From: JACVRW01 sp963826165
Lineage (GTDB): Bacteria > Actinomycetota > Thermoleophilia > Solirubrobacterales > Thermoleophilaceae
Direction: 5' to 3'
Length of the DNA stretch: 64,000 nucleotides
Assembly: GCA_963826165.1 (NCBI GenBank)
Contig: CAWGWC010000007.1
Coordinates: 124,001-188,000 of the forward strand
Shown piece after piece: positions 33,444 to 41,927 of the stretch. The notes under the pieces were generated by a model, which saw only the letters and a list, made by a program, of their open reading frames with translations, was not told the origin of the DNA and did no database searches. Position numbers and translations under genes: made by a program. Every line of letters begins with the position of its first letter. The first letter of the stretch is position 1.

Positions 33444-33931
33444 CCGGCGACACCCCGGTGCAGGAGCTGTTCACCGAGTCCATGACGCTGCTGGCGTCGG
33501 GAGTGGCGGTGATCACCGCCCGCCGCGGCGACGGCGCTCCGTGCGGGCTGGCCGCGACCTCGGTGGCCTCATTCAGCGACGATCCGCCGTCGCTCATGTG
33601 CTCGATCTGGCACCGCTCGCGCTGCCACGACGCGCTCGCGGCGAGCGACCATTTCGGGGTGCACCTGCTGCGCAGCGACGAGCTCGCGCTCGCGCATCGC
33701 TTCGCCGACCGCGAGCTGCCGGACAAGTTCGACGGGCTCGGCTGGTCCTGGGACGACGACGTGCCCGAGCTCCGGGGCACGCTCGCCTATCTGCGCTGCC
33801 GGCGCGCCGACAACTTCGTGCGCTACGACCACACCGTCCTGATCGGCGATCTCGTCGGCGGCCGCATCGAGGACGGCCACCCCCTGCTGTACGCGCGTCG
33901 GCGCATGGACTGGCTCTTGCACCCGTCTTAA
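33434..33931 (+). CDS. flavin reductase-like domain protein
   Basis: 165 residues, split-barrel FMN-binding fold. FTESMTLLASGVAVITARRGDGAPCGLAATSVASFSDDPPSLMCSIWHRSRCHDAL is the typical N-terminal flavin site, and FGVHLLRSDELALAHRFADR and DHTVLIGDLVGGRIEDGHPLLYARRRM finish it. Members supply reduced flavin to monooxygenases or reduce flavins directly. It overlaps nadB by ten bases, an unusual partner; the link may be only genomic. ATG33434 or ATG33440. Confidence 0.87.
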   Translation: MGMTGDTPVQELFTESMTLLASGVAVITARRGDGAPCGLAATSVASFSDDPPSLMCSIWHRSRCHDALAASDHFGVHLLRSDELALAHRFADRELPDKFDGLGWSWDDDVPELRGTLAYLRCRRADNFVRYDHTVLIGDLVGGRIEDGHPLLYARRRMDWLLHPS

Positions 33932-34000
33932 CGCCAACTCAACATTCGGAGCGTTCCCGGTAGCAGGAGTCAGAACGAGGGCAAGGGAGGCCCGAAACCG

Positions 34001-34426
34001 ATGTATCAATTCAGTCGCTCGCTGTACCGGGAGTTGGCCCCGCACGTCGTTGCCGGCAACGGCGAGGACATCGCGGCCACGAGGCTGAGGTTCCTGAGGG
34101 CGTGCGAGTCGTCGATGGAGCGGCTCGCGCTCGACCGGCATTACTTCGCCAAGCCGGTCAAAACGCTGTTCAGGGACATACGCCACTTCTTCCCGATGGC
34201 CGAGCAGCTGCGCGTCCTCCGGATGTGTCAGGGGCACATGACGCTTGCCGTTCACTACGTCGACAGCCAGCTCCGGACTGGCGTCACATTCGACGGCAGT
34301 CCGGTGTGCTGCCACGCGAGCACGCGGCGGGGCACCCCGTGCCAGCGTGTGCCGCTGCCGAGTAGCAAGTACTGCCCGTCGCACAAGCACCTCGGCGAGG
34401 TCGTCGCCGGGGTGGTTGCCGCCTGA
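34001..34426 (+). CDS. putative zinc-binding protein, family not recognised
   Basis: 141 residues. The N-terminal ~95 are helical and rich in aromatic and basic residues (MYQFSRSLYRELAPHV, RHYFAKPVKTLFRDIRHFFPM). The C-terminus has CCHASTRRGTPCQRVPLPSSKYCPSHKHL, a C-x(7-9)-C-x9-C-x2-H pattern like small zinc knuckles that read CxATTxxGxxC...YCxxH. AAGGGAGG stands upstream of ATG34001. It is a lone gene between nadB and the hydantoinase genes. Possible DNA or RNA binder; this is inference. Confidence 0.6.
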   Translation: MYQFSRSLYRELAPHVVAGNGEDIAATRLRFLRACESSMERLALDRHYFAKPVKTLFRDIRHFFPMAEQLRVLRMCQGHMTLAVHYVDSQLRTGVTFDGSPVCCHASTRRGTPCQRVPLPSSKYCPSHKHLGEVVAGVVAA

Positions 34427-34432
34427 AGGCAA

Positions 34433-34438
34433 TAGCGT
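34433..34438 (+). promoter_or_regulatory. -10 box TAGCGT before hyuA
   Basis: TAGCGT lies 10 bases before ATG34449, just after the stop of the zinc-binding protein. The leader would be only a few bases, with no ribosome site. Confidence 0.4.
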
Positions 34439-34448
34439 CCACCCCGGG

Positions 34449-36395
34449 ATGATTCTCGGGGTGGACGTCGGCGGCACCTTCACCGACGCGGCCCTGCTCA
34501 CCGACGAGCGGCTGCACACCGCCAAGGCTCCCACCACCCCCGACGACCAGTCCGAGGGAGTGATGAGCGCCGTGAGCGAGGTGCTCGACCAGGCGGGAGC
34601 GGAGGCGAGCGCAGTGTCTCGCTTCGTGCACGGGATGACCGTGGGCACGAACGCGCTCCTCGAGGGGCGGGTGGCCCGGACGGCTCTGCTCGCCACCGAG
34701 GGCTTCACCGATCTAGAGGAACTGGGGCGTCAGGCGCGGCCCGAGCTGTACCGGCTCTGCGCCGGACATCCGCCGCCGCTCGTGCCCGACGAGCTGCGGG
34801 TGCCGGTGCCGGAGCGCACCGGCCCCGACGGTGTGCTGCGCGAGCTCGACGAGGACGCGCTGAGGGAGGTGCTGGGCGACGTCGACGCCGAGGCCGCGGC
34901 GGTCTGCCTGCTGTGGGGCTTTCTCCATCCCGGGCACGAGCAGCGTGTGGCCGAGCTGCTGGGCGAGGAGCTGCCCGACGTCCACGTGTCCACCTCGCAC
35001 GAGACCGCCGGCGTGTTCCGCGAGTACGAGCGCTGCGCCACCACGATCGTCGACGCCGCGCTCTCTCCACTCCTGCGCGGCTATCTCGAGCGCCTTACCT
35101 CGCGGGCCGAGGAGGCGGGCCTGCCCGAACCGGAGGTGATGCTCTCGAGCGGCGGCACCGCCGGCGCCGGCACGGCGGCGCGGCACGCGTCGTGGACGGT
35201 TCTCTCGGGACCCGCCGGAGGGGCGGTGGGAGCCGCCCGGGTGGCCGGCGAGGCCGACGCGGTGGGCCTCGACATGGGCGGCACCTCGTGCGACGTCTCG
35301 CTGATCGTGGGCGGAGCCGCCGCCGTGGGCAGCGGACGCGAGGTTGGCGGGCGCGCGCTGGCCCTGCCGATGGTCGACGTTCACACCGTGGGCGCGGGGG
35401 GCGGCTCGATCGCCTGGCGCGACCCGGGCGGCGCTCTGCGCGTGGGCCCCCGCTCCGCCGGCGCCGATCCCGGACCCGCCTGTTACGGACGCGGCGGCGA
35501 GAAGCCGACGGTCACCGACGCCAATCTGCTGCTCGGCTACCTCGACGCCTCCTCTCCGCTCGCGGGCGGGGTCGAGCTCGACCGGGACGCCGCGGAGCGC
35601 GCGGTGGCCGCACTGGGTGAGGAGCTGGACCTGGGGGTCGACGAGACCGCGGCGGGCATCGCCAGGGTCGCCAGCGCGGCGATGGCCCAGGCGGTGCGGG
35701 TGGTGACCGTCGAGCGGGGCATCGACCCCCGCGGCCTCACGCTGATCCCCTTCGGCGGCGCCGGGCCGCTGCACGCCGCGCAGATCGCGGACGAGCTGGG
35801 CGTCGAGCGCGTGGTGGTGCCGCTGGCCAGCGGCGTGCTCTCGGCGCTGGGTCTCGTGGTCTCCGAGCGCCGGCGCGACCTGGTGGAAAGCGTGCTGCTC
35901 GCCGGCGACGACCTGACGGGCGAGAACGCGGCCGCGGTGGTGGAGCGCCTGGGTGAGAAGGGTCGGGAGGAGCTGGGCGAGCCTGAGGCCGAGCTGCGCG
36001 CGGTCTACGACCTCCGGTACGCGGGCCAGGCCTTCGAACTGTCGGTTCCCGGTGAGCTCTCGCCCGATCCCGATCGCCTTCGCGCGGACTTCGACGAGGC
36101 GCACGACGAGCGCTACGGCTACAGCGACCCGGACGCCGAGCTCGAGCTGGTCACGATCCGGGTGGCGGCGGCGCTGCCCGGGGCCGAGCCCTCGCCGGCC
36201 ACCTCGGAGGAGGGCGAGGAGCGCGGCACGCGCAGGCTGCGCTTCGGCGACGAAGAGAGGGAGGCGGCGGTGCTGGGCCCTGGCGAGGCCGAGCTCGACG
36301 GCCCGGCCATCTTCGAGCTGCCCGGGGCGACGCTGGTGGTGCCTCCCGGGTGGCACGCCCAGGCCGATGCCGACGGCGTGGTGATCAGCCGGTGA
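34449..36395 (+). CDS. hyuA: hydantoinase/oxoprolinase A subunit
   Basis: 648 residues. ATP-dependent ring-opening subunit with the sugar-kinase/HSP70-like fold. LGVDVGGTFTDAALL (phosphate 1), HGMTVGTNALLEG, GLDMGGTSCDVSLI (phosphate 2) and TVGAGGGSIAW are diagnostic. It works with a HyuB subunit on hydantoins, 5-oxoproline, acetophenone carboxylation or similar; the actual substrate is not predictable. ATG34449 starts at the conserved N-terminus. GTGA overlap couples it to the HyuB-containing fusion. Confidence 0.92.
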   Translation: MILGVDVGGTFTDAALLTDERLHTAKAPTTPDDQSEGVMSAVSEVLDQAGAEASAVSRFVHGMTVGTNALLEGRVARTALLATEGFTDLEELGRQARPELYRLCAGHPPPLVPDELRVPVPERTGPDGVLRELDEDALREVLGDVDAEAAAVCLLWGFLHPGHEQRVAELLGEELPDVHVSTSHETAGVFREYERCATTIVDAALSPLLRGYLERLTSRAEEAGLPEPEVMLSSGGTAGAGTAARHASWTVLSGPAGGAVGAARVAGEADAVGLDMGGTSCDVSLIVGGAAAVGSGREVGGRALALPMVDVHTVGAGGGSIAWRDPGGALRVGPRSAGADPGPACYGRGGEKPTVTDANLLLGYLDASSPLAGGVELDRDAAERAVAALGEELDLGVDETAAGIARVASAAMAQAVRVVTVERGIDPRGLTLIPFGGAGPLHAAQIADELGVERVVVPLASGVLSALGLVVSERRRDLVESVLLAGDDLTGENAAAVVERLGEKGREELGEPEAELRAVYDLRYAGQAFELSVPGELSPDPDRLRADFDEAHDERYGYSDPDAELELVTIRVAAALPGAEPSPATSEEGEERGTRRLRFGDEEREAAVLGPGEAELDGPAIFELPGATLVVPPGWHAQADADGVVISR

Positions 36396-38785
36396 GCGGC
36401 ATGGACCCGGTGACGCTGCAGGTGATGCTCGGAGCTCTTGGAGCGGCGTGCGACGAGATGGGCGCGGTGCTGGTGCGCTCGGCCCACTCGGCCAACATCA
36501 AGGAGCGCCGCGACGCGTCCACGGCGCTGTTCGACTCGCGTGGTCGCATGGTCATGCAGGCCGAGCACATCCCGGTGCACCTCGGCGCCATGCCCTCGGC
36601 GGTGGCGGCGGTGCTGGACGAGGACCACGAGCCGAAGGTGAGCTGGATCCTCAACGATCCCTACCAGGGCGGCACCCACCTGCCCGACATCACCGTGATC
36701 ACGCCGCTCTTCCACGATGACGAGCTGGTGGGCTTCGCCGCCAGCCGCGCCCACCACGCCGACGTCGGCGGCAGTCAGCCGGGCAGCCTGCCCACGGACT
36801 CGACGACGCTCGAGGAGGAGGGCGTGGTCATCCCGCCCACTCGGATCGAGCCGGACACTCTCGAGCAGCTGGTCGAGCAGATGCGCGGCCCGCGCCAGCG
36901 CGAGGCGGACCTGCGGGCGCAGCTGGCCGCCGGTCGGGCGGGCGCGGAGCGCGTGGCTGCGCTGATCGAGCGCTACGGGCTGAACACCTACGGCGACGCC
37001 CTCGAGGAAACCCTCGACTACGCGGAGAAACGCACCCGCGCGCGCATCTCGGAGCTCGAGGACGGCGAGCGCGAGGCTCGCGACGTGCTCGAGGCCGCGG
37101 ACGGCGACGACCTCGAGCTGCGCCTGAAGGCCACCGTCGACGGCGACTCCGTGACCCTCGACTTCACGGGCTCGGCCGATCAGCACGAGGGCAACCTCAA
37201 CTGCCCGCTGGCCGTGACCCTCTCGGCCTGCTACTTCGCGGTCCGCGTGCTGGCCGACCCGGACGTGCCGGCCTGCGAGGGCGCCTACCGGCCGGTGGAG
37301 GTGATCGCGCCGCAGGGCACGCTGCTCAACGCCCGTTCACCGGCCGCGGTGGTGGCCGGCAACACCGAGACCTCGTCGCGGGTGGCCGACCTTGTGCTGG
37401 CCGCGTTCGGGTGCGCGCTCGGACAGGGCACGATGAACAACTTCACGCTCGGCAACGACGGCTTCAACTACTACGAGACGCTCGGCGGTGGCCAGGGCGC
37501 CTGCGCCGACGCCGACGGGCCGAGCGCGGTGCACGTGGCGATGTCCAACACGCTGAACACTCCGGTGGAGGCCCTGGAGCGCGAGTTCCCCGTGCGGGCG
37601 ATCGAGTACGCGCTCCGTCGCGGCTCGGGGGGAGCGGGCCGCCGGCGAGGCGGCGACGGAGTGGTGCGCGAGCTCGAGGCGCTCGAGGACATGCATTACT
37701 CGTTGATGACCGAGCGCCGCCGCCACGGGCCTCCTGGTGCGGATGGCGGCGAGCCGGGTAAGCCGGGTCGGAACCTGCTGAACGGGCAGGAACTGCCCGG
37801 CAAGGCATCCGGCACCCTGAGCTCCGGCGACCGGCTGCGAATCGAGACACCCGGAGGTGGAGGACATGGAGAGGCCTGCGCGAGGAGCGCAGCCCGAGCG
37901 CTGGTCGGGCGAGCGCAGCGTGTCGCGTTCTTCGGGCTCGGCATGATGGGCGGGCCGATGGCCGCCAGCCTGGCGCGCGCGGGCTTCGAGCTGTCGGTGT
38001 GGACCCACAGCGAGGGCAAGGCGCAACGCTTCGTTGACGAGCACGGCGGATCTGCGGCCGCCACACCGGCCAACGCTGCCGAGGGTGCGGGCGCGGCCAT
38101 CACCATGGTCACCGACTCGCCCGAGGTCGAGTCGGTCCTGTTCGGTGACGACGGGGCTGCCGCCTCCCTGGCCGAGGGAGCCCTGGTGATCGACATGTCG
38201 ACGATCGCACCGTCGGCCTCGCGGGCGATCGGCGAGCGTCTGTCTGGGCACGGGCTCGACTACCTGGAGGCACCGGTGTCGGGCTCGCTGCCCAAGGCGG
38301 CGGACGGGACCCTCACCATCATGGCCGGAGGCGAGCCCGCCACGTTCGAGCGCGCCCGGCCGCTGTTTCAGGCGATGGGCGAGCGCATCGTCCTGGTGGG
38401 TCCCACCGGGCACGCCCAGCTGGCCAAGCTGCTGACCAACACCATGGGCGCCGTGCACGCCGCGGCCCTCGCCGAGGCGGTGATCGCCGTGCGCAGGGCG
38501 GGGATCGACCCGGAGGCGTTCATCGAGGTGGCGTCGGGAAGCGCCGGCAACTCGACCGTGCTCGCGCTCAAGGGTCGGCCGATGTTCGATCACGACTTCG
38601 AGCCGCTCTTCAAGCTGGAGCACATGCTGAAGGACGTGCGGCACTGTCTCGCCGAGGCCCGGGCGCTCGGGGTGGAGCTGCGGCTCGGCGAGCTGGCGGA
38701 GACGATCTACGCCCGGGCGGCCGAGGAGGGGCACGGCGATCAGGACTTCGCCGCGGTGATCCTCACCCTCGAGGAATCGGCCTAG
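36392..38785 (+). CDS. HyuB fused to 3-hydroxyisobutyrate dehydrogenase-like domain
   Basis: One uninterrupted frame of 797 residues from GTG36392. Residues 1 to ~493 are a complete hydantoinase B subunit (MDPVTLQVMLGALGAACDEMG, NDPYQGGTHLPDI, NFTLGNDGFNYYETLGGGQGA, ending in RIETPGGGGHG). After a ~16-residue linker, residues ~510-797 are a full-length HIBADH/NAD-dependent reductase: RVAFFGLGMMGGPMA (NAD loop), APVSGSLPKAADGTL (substrate), and GHAQLAKLLTNTMGA with the catalytic Lys. The second domain has no ATG, GTG or TTG start in frame at its beginning. The linker DNA is a dispersed repeat (37880-37914). Either a true fusion made by the repeat, or two genes joined by a sequence error. Confidence 0.8.
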   Translation: MSGMDPVTLQVMLGALGAACDEMGAVLVRSAHSANIKERRDASTALFDSRGRMVMQAEHIPVHLGAMPSAVAAVLDEDHEPKVSWILNDPYQGGTHLPDITVITPLFHDDELVGFAASRAHHADVGGSQPGSLPTDSTTLEEEGVVIPPTRIEPDTLEQLVEQMRGPRQREADLRAQLAAGRAGAERVAALIERYGLNTYGDALEETLDYAEKRTRARISELEDGEREARDVLEAADGDDLELRLKATVDGDSVTLDFTGSADQHEGNLNCPLAVTLSACYFAVRVLADPDVPACEGAYRPVEVIAPQGTLLNARSPAAVVAGNTETSSRVADLVLAAFGCALGQGTMNNFTLGNDGFNYYETLGGGQGACADADGPSAVHVAMSNTLNTPVEALEREFPVRAIEYALRRGSGGAGRRRGGDGVVRELEALEDMHYSLMTERRRHGPPGADGGEPGKPGRNLLNGQELPGKASGTLSSGDRLRIETPGGGGHGEACARSAARALVGRAQRVAFFGLGMMGGPMAASLARAGFELSVWTHSEGKAQRFVDEHGGSAAATPANAAEGAGAAITMVTDSPEVESVLFGDDGAAASLAEGALVIDMSTIAPSASRAIGERLSGHGLDYLEAPVSGSLPKAADGTLTIMAGGEPATFERARPLFQAMGERIVLVGPTGHAQLAKLLTNTMGAVHAAALAEAVIAVRRAGIDPEAFIEVASGSAGNSTVLALKGRPMFDHDFEPLFKLEHMLKDVRHCLAEARALGVELRLGELAETIYARAAEEGHGDQDFAAVILTLEESA
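37880..37914 (+). repeat. 35-bp repeat, copy A (in the fusion linker)
   Basis: GCGAGGAGCGCAGCCCGAGC then GCTGGTCGGGCGAGC. Matches the intergenic copy at 45949-45983 at all but two positions. CCCGA and TCGGG inside it can pair as a small hairpin. Confidence 0.7.
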
Positions 38786-38952
38786 CCCCCGCCGGACACA
38801 CTGGCCACTCAGCCAAAAATCCGACCCTCCACGTTGCATTCGCCACGAAATTTCCCTTGCACGCTGGGCTTTCCTGGGTAACAATGGCCGCCCGCGCCCC
38901 CCAGCCGGATCAAGCCGAACGCCAGGTGGCGCTATGGAGGTTTTTCTCGTCT

Positions 38953-39582
38953 ATGCCAGTCGCATTGAAGGAATGGGCCGTTACCGTGCGGGCTCTCGCC
39001 GAGGGCGAGCAGCTCGTGACCCTGCGTAAGGGTGGAATCCGCGAGGAAAACAAGCACTTCGAGATAGAGCACGACCGCTTCTTTCTCTATCCGACCTTCG
39101 ATCACCAGCGCAACGATCTGATCCGCCAGTCGCACGTGCCCGAGCTCGACCGGGCACTCGAGGAGGGCGTCTGGCCGGACAACGAGCCGCCCGCCGAGGC
39201 GCTGATCCGGGAGGGGGGCATCCCCCAGCCCGAGCGAGTGCGCATTCGGGCGTGGGCCGAGGTGGCCGCGAGCTACCTGATCACCGACCCGCGCGCCATC
39301 GATGCGCTGTCTCCGTACTACATCTGGACCACCGACTACGCGGAGAAGCGGCTCTCCTGGAAGCGCCGTCATCCCCTCCACGTGATGCTGCTGCGCACCT
39401 ACCGCATCCCGCGGCCGGTCACGGTCAAGGTGCGTCCGGAGTACCACGGCTGCCGCTCCTGGCTCGAGCTCTACCGCGAGCTCCCGTTCGAGGGCACGCC
39501 GGTGCTCTCCGACGAGGAGTTCGAGCGGGCGTCGGAGGAGATCGAGGCGATCGCCTCGGACGCCGTGCCCGTGCTGGCCTGA
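38953..39582 (+). CDS. DUF1802 family protein
   Basis: 209 residues, function unknown. MPVALKEWAVTVRALAEGEQLVTLRKGGIREENKHFEIEH and FFLYPTFDHQ are the DUF1802 signature (a mostly cyanobacterial and actinobacterial family), and the second half reads ITDPRAIDALSPYYIWTTDYAEKRLSWKRRHPLHVMLLRTYRI. The many conserved charged and aromatic residues suggest a nucleotide or nucleic acid ligand, but nothing is proven. ATG38953 is used because homology starts there; GGAGG sits 12 bases upstream, rather far. Upstream 38786-38952 shows no other gene. Confidence 0.8.
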   Translation: MPVALKEWAVTVRALAEGEQLVTLRKGGIREENKHFEIEHDRFFLYPTFDHQRNDLIRQSHVPELDRALEEGVWPDNEPPAEALIREGGIPQPERVRIRAWAEVAASYLITDPRAIDALSPYYIWTTDYAEKRLSWKRRHPLHVMLLRTYRIPRPVTVKVRPEYHGCRSWLELYRELPFEGTPVLSDEEFERASEEIEAIASDAVPVLA

Positions 39583-39600
39583 GCGCGGCCGCGTTCGTTC

Positions 39601-39993
39601 CTACTGCTCGAAGGCGCCAGGATCGGCAGGCACGTCCACCGCGTGCTCCCGCAGCGCCTCGAGCGGAACGATGTCGAGCGCGCGCTCGTGCGTCGACGCG
39701 AGCACCACGAAGGCGGCCGCGCCGTCCTCGTGGGCGCGCAGCCAGTTGGCCGCGGTGACACACCAGCGGTCGCCTGGCCGCAGCCCGGGGAACCCGTAGG
39801 CGGGTAGAGGCGAGATCAGGTCGTTGCCGATGCCCTGCTGGTGGGCGAGGAACTCCTCGGTGACGACGGCGCAGATCGTGTGACTGCCCAGGTCTTGGGG
39901 ACCCGTGTTGCAGCAGCCGTCGCGGAAGAAGCCGGTCACGGGATCGGTGCCGCACGACTCGAGCTCATCGCCCAGCACGTTGCGCTCAGCCAC
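39601..39993 (-). CDS. DUF2237 family protein
   Basis: 130 residues. ERNVLGDELESCGTDPVTGFFRDGCCNTGPQDLGSHTICAVVTEEFL and DRWCVTAANWLRAHEDGAAAFVVLASTHERAL are characteristic of DUF2237, a small conserved protein with several invariant cysteines (CGTDP, DGCCNTG, ICAV, RWC). The cysteines suggest metal or redox chemistry in the cytosol; no function is established. GTG39993 starts six bases after a GATACT box. Downstream of the sigma factor/anti-sigma pair but probably independently transcribed. Confidence 0.85.
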   Translation of the reverse strand: MAERNVLGDELESCGTDPVTGFFRDGCCNTGPQDLGSHTICAVVTEEFLAHQQGIGNDLISPLPAYGFPGLRPGDRWCVTAANWLRAHEDGAAAFVVLASTHERALDIVPLEALREHAVDVPADPGAFEQ

Positions 39994-39999
39994 CGGCGC

Positions 40000-40005
40000 A
40001 GTATC
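40000..40005 (-). promoter_or_regulatory. -10 box GATACT, leaderless-type
   Basis: Minus-strand GATACT (five of six to TATACT) is followed by GCGCCG and GTG39993, the same six-base gap as at other genes here. It lies at the 3' edge of the propeller protein gene. Confidence 0.45.
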
Positions 40006-40016
40006 GCGCCTGGCGC

Positions 40017-41231
40017 TCAGCGGGAGCAGCACCACCCCGACAGGCGCGGGAAGCCGGCTCCGCGAACGCCCGGGTCGAGCTGGCGCGAGACCCGTGAGAA
40101 GGCTCGCGCCCGCCCGCGGCCGATCAGCAGCCACTGATTGGCCTCCGGCCAGGCCACGAGCAGCCGGCGGCCATCGGGCGACCACTCGAGCTCGGAGAAC
40201 GTTCCCGGGCCGCTGAACAGCCGGCGCCAGGCCACGGGCTCGCCGGTGAGACCGGTGACCACCACCTGGGAGTCGCCGTCGCGCGACAGGGCCACCGCGG
40301 CGCGACGGCCGGACGGGTGCAGCGCCAGCGCGCGGGCTCGGCTTCTCGCCGGAAGCGGGAGCTCCGCCCGTAGGCGGCCGTCGCGGCCACGCACCTGCAG
40401 GGCGTCCGGCAGAAGGATCAACAGGCCACGGCCGTCGCGCGACCAGGCGAGGTCGAGCGGCCGCGCCGGAAGCCGCGCCGACCAGAGTTGCGCGCCGGTG
40501 TCGGCGTCGACGGTGGCCACGGCCTGACCCGTTCGCCCGTTCGACGTGGTCCGTACGTAGCTGACGGTGTACCCGCGCCCCGGTCGCCAGGCGGGCGTGA
40601 CCGCCGCGGCCCCCGCGGCGACGGCATGGTCGAGCTGCCCGCTGCCGTCGGCCACTCTCAGCGTCCGGCCCGATGGCCTCGTCTCCAGGTAGGCCACTCG
40701 GTAGCCGTCGCCGCCCGACCAGGCGGGACGGCTCACCCGCCCCGGCCGAACGATCGACCAACGCGGCTCTCCCGACGGCTCCATCGCGGTGACCCGGCGT
40801 CCCCGCGTGCCGATCACGTAGAGCCCGCGGGGCGACCAGCCCAGCTCGCGGTAGTCGCCGAGCCTGCGCAGCGCTCCACCGGGGTCCACCCGCCAGGCTC
40901 CGGAGTCGGACACAGCGAGCAGCCGGCCGCCCTGCGGGAAGCCGCGGAGCGTGGGCTGAGCCTCGTCGGGGGCGAGACCCACGCGCTCCTCGATCCACTC
41001 GCCCACGGCCGCTCCCGCCGGGCTGAACGCGGCGCCGAGGCCCAGGGCGAGCAGAGCGGCCGCGAAAGCCAGGCGCAGCGCCGGACGCCGTGAGCGACTT
41101 GGGCGGACCGGGCTCCGCTCGGCGTGGGCGGCCTCGATCACCCGCCAGCTGCGACGGGCCGCGCCCGCCTCGTCCGGGGCCGGGCTGTCCGCGAGGGCGT
41201 CGCGCAGGCGATCTTCGAGCTGCGGGCTCAT
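40017..41231 (-). CDS. single-TM PD40/WD-like propeller protein, likely anti-sigma partner
   Basis: 404 residues. The N-terminal ~50 are cytoplasmic (MSPQLEDRLRDALADSP), then a membrane helix (ALRLAFAAALLALGLGAAF, about 50-70), then an extracytoplasmic beta-propeller with repeated WSPDG/W-rich blades (ELGWSPRGLYVIG, LAWSRDGRGLLILL, ELEWSPDGRRLLVAW). It overlaps the ECF sigma gene by four bases (ATGA), the usual arrangement for a sigma/anti-sigma pair; the short cytoplasmic part lacks a recognisable ZAS zinc motif, so the anti-sigma role is inferred from position. Confidence 0.7.
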   Translation of the reverse strand: MSPQLEDRLRDALADSPAPDEAGAARRSWRVIEAAHAERSPVRPSRSRRPALRLAFAAALLALGLGAAFSPAGAAVGEWIEERVGLAPDEAQPTLRGFPQGGRLLAVSDSGAWRVDPGGALRRLGDYRELGWSPRGLYVIGTRGRRVTAMEPSGEPRWSIVRPGRVSRPAWSGGDGYRVAYLETRPSGRTLRVADGSGQLDHAVAAGAAAVTPAWRPGRGYTVSYVRTTSNGRTGQAVATVDADTGAQLWSARLPARPLDLAWSRDGRGLLILLPDALQVRGRDGRLRAELPLPARSRARALALHPSGRRAAVALSRDGDSQVVVTGLTGEPVAWRRLFSGPGTFSELEWSPDGRRLLVAWPEANQWLLIGRGRARAFSRVSRQLDPGVRGAGFPRLSGWCCSR

Positions 41232-41869
41232 CTCTCCCCCACGATCTCGGCCAGCCGGTCGAGCGCGCGGCGCAGGCGCGAGTTGACCGTCCCGCGCGGC
41301 AGCTCGAGCAGGCGCGCGATCTCTCCGGGCGTGTACTCGAACAGGTAGCGCAGGGCCACGAGCGCTCGCTGTTCCGGACCCAGCTCACGCAGGGCGCCGA
41401 GCAGCTCGTCCGAGAAGGGCACGCTGGGCCGGTCGGGTGCAGCGGTGACGGCCTCGGCGGCCGCGGGATCAACCTCGGCGCGCAGGCTCCGGGCGCGCGC
41501 GGCGTCGATGGCCCGGTTGACGACTATGCGGTGCATCCAGGGCCCGAAGGGTCGCCGCCGATCGAAGCGGTCCAGAGCGCGCACCGCGGCCAGGAACGAC
41601 TCCTGGGCGATGTCCTCTGCCGCGGCCGCGTCGTGGACCACGAGGTACGCCGCGCGGTAGGCGCGCGGCCACTCGCGCCGGAACAGGGTCTCCAGCGCCT
41701 CGGCCGAGCCGCGCTGGGCCTCCCGCACGAGCCGCCTCTCCCCGGGTCCCGCCGCGGCCCGAGTGGCGGCCACGCGCGCAAGCAGCCCCGGCCCACCGGG
41801 CACGGCGGGCGCCAGGGCTCCGGGCCGGTCCTCGTTCACGCTGACAGCGGAGCTTCTCACGCGGTTCAC
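41228..41869 (-). CDS. ECF RNA polymerase sigma factor
   Basis: 213 residues with sigma regions 2 and 4. FRREWPRAYRAAYLVVHDAAAAEDIAQESFLAAVRALDRFD is region 2 (core and -10 binding); LGPEQRALVALRYLFEYTPGEIARLLELPRGTVNSRLRRALDRL is region 4 (-35 binding helix-turn-helix). No region 1 or 3, as expected of ECF/group 4. Activity is probably set by the membrane propeller protein translated next. A Gly/Ala/Pro-rich N-terminal extension of about 40 residues makes the GTG41869 start uncertain. Confidence 0.92.
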   Translation of the reverse strand: MNRVRSSAVSVNEDRPGALAPAVPGGPGLLARVAATRAAAGPGERRLVREAQRGSAEALETLFRREWPRAYRAAYLVVHDAAAAEDIAQESFLAAVRALDRFDRRRPFGPWMHRIVVNRAIDAARARSLRAEVDPAAAEAVTAAPDRPSVPFSDELLGALRELGPEQRALVALRYLFEYTPGEIARLLELPRGTVNSRLRRALDRLAEIVGER

Positions 41870-41927
41870 CCGAAGTCACTACGCGGGCGCCGGGGTGAGA
41901 GGTCCCGTCTGTTTGGAGATCGGCCGC

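Noticed and set aside
38857..38952. Upstream extension of the DUF1802 gene
   Set aside because: DUF1802 homology begins at 38953; the extension is unlike family members.
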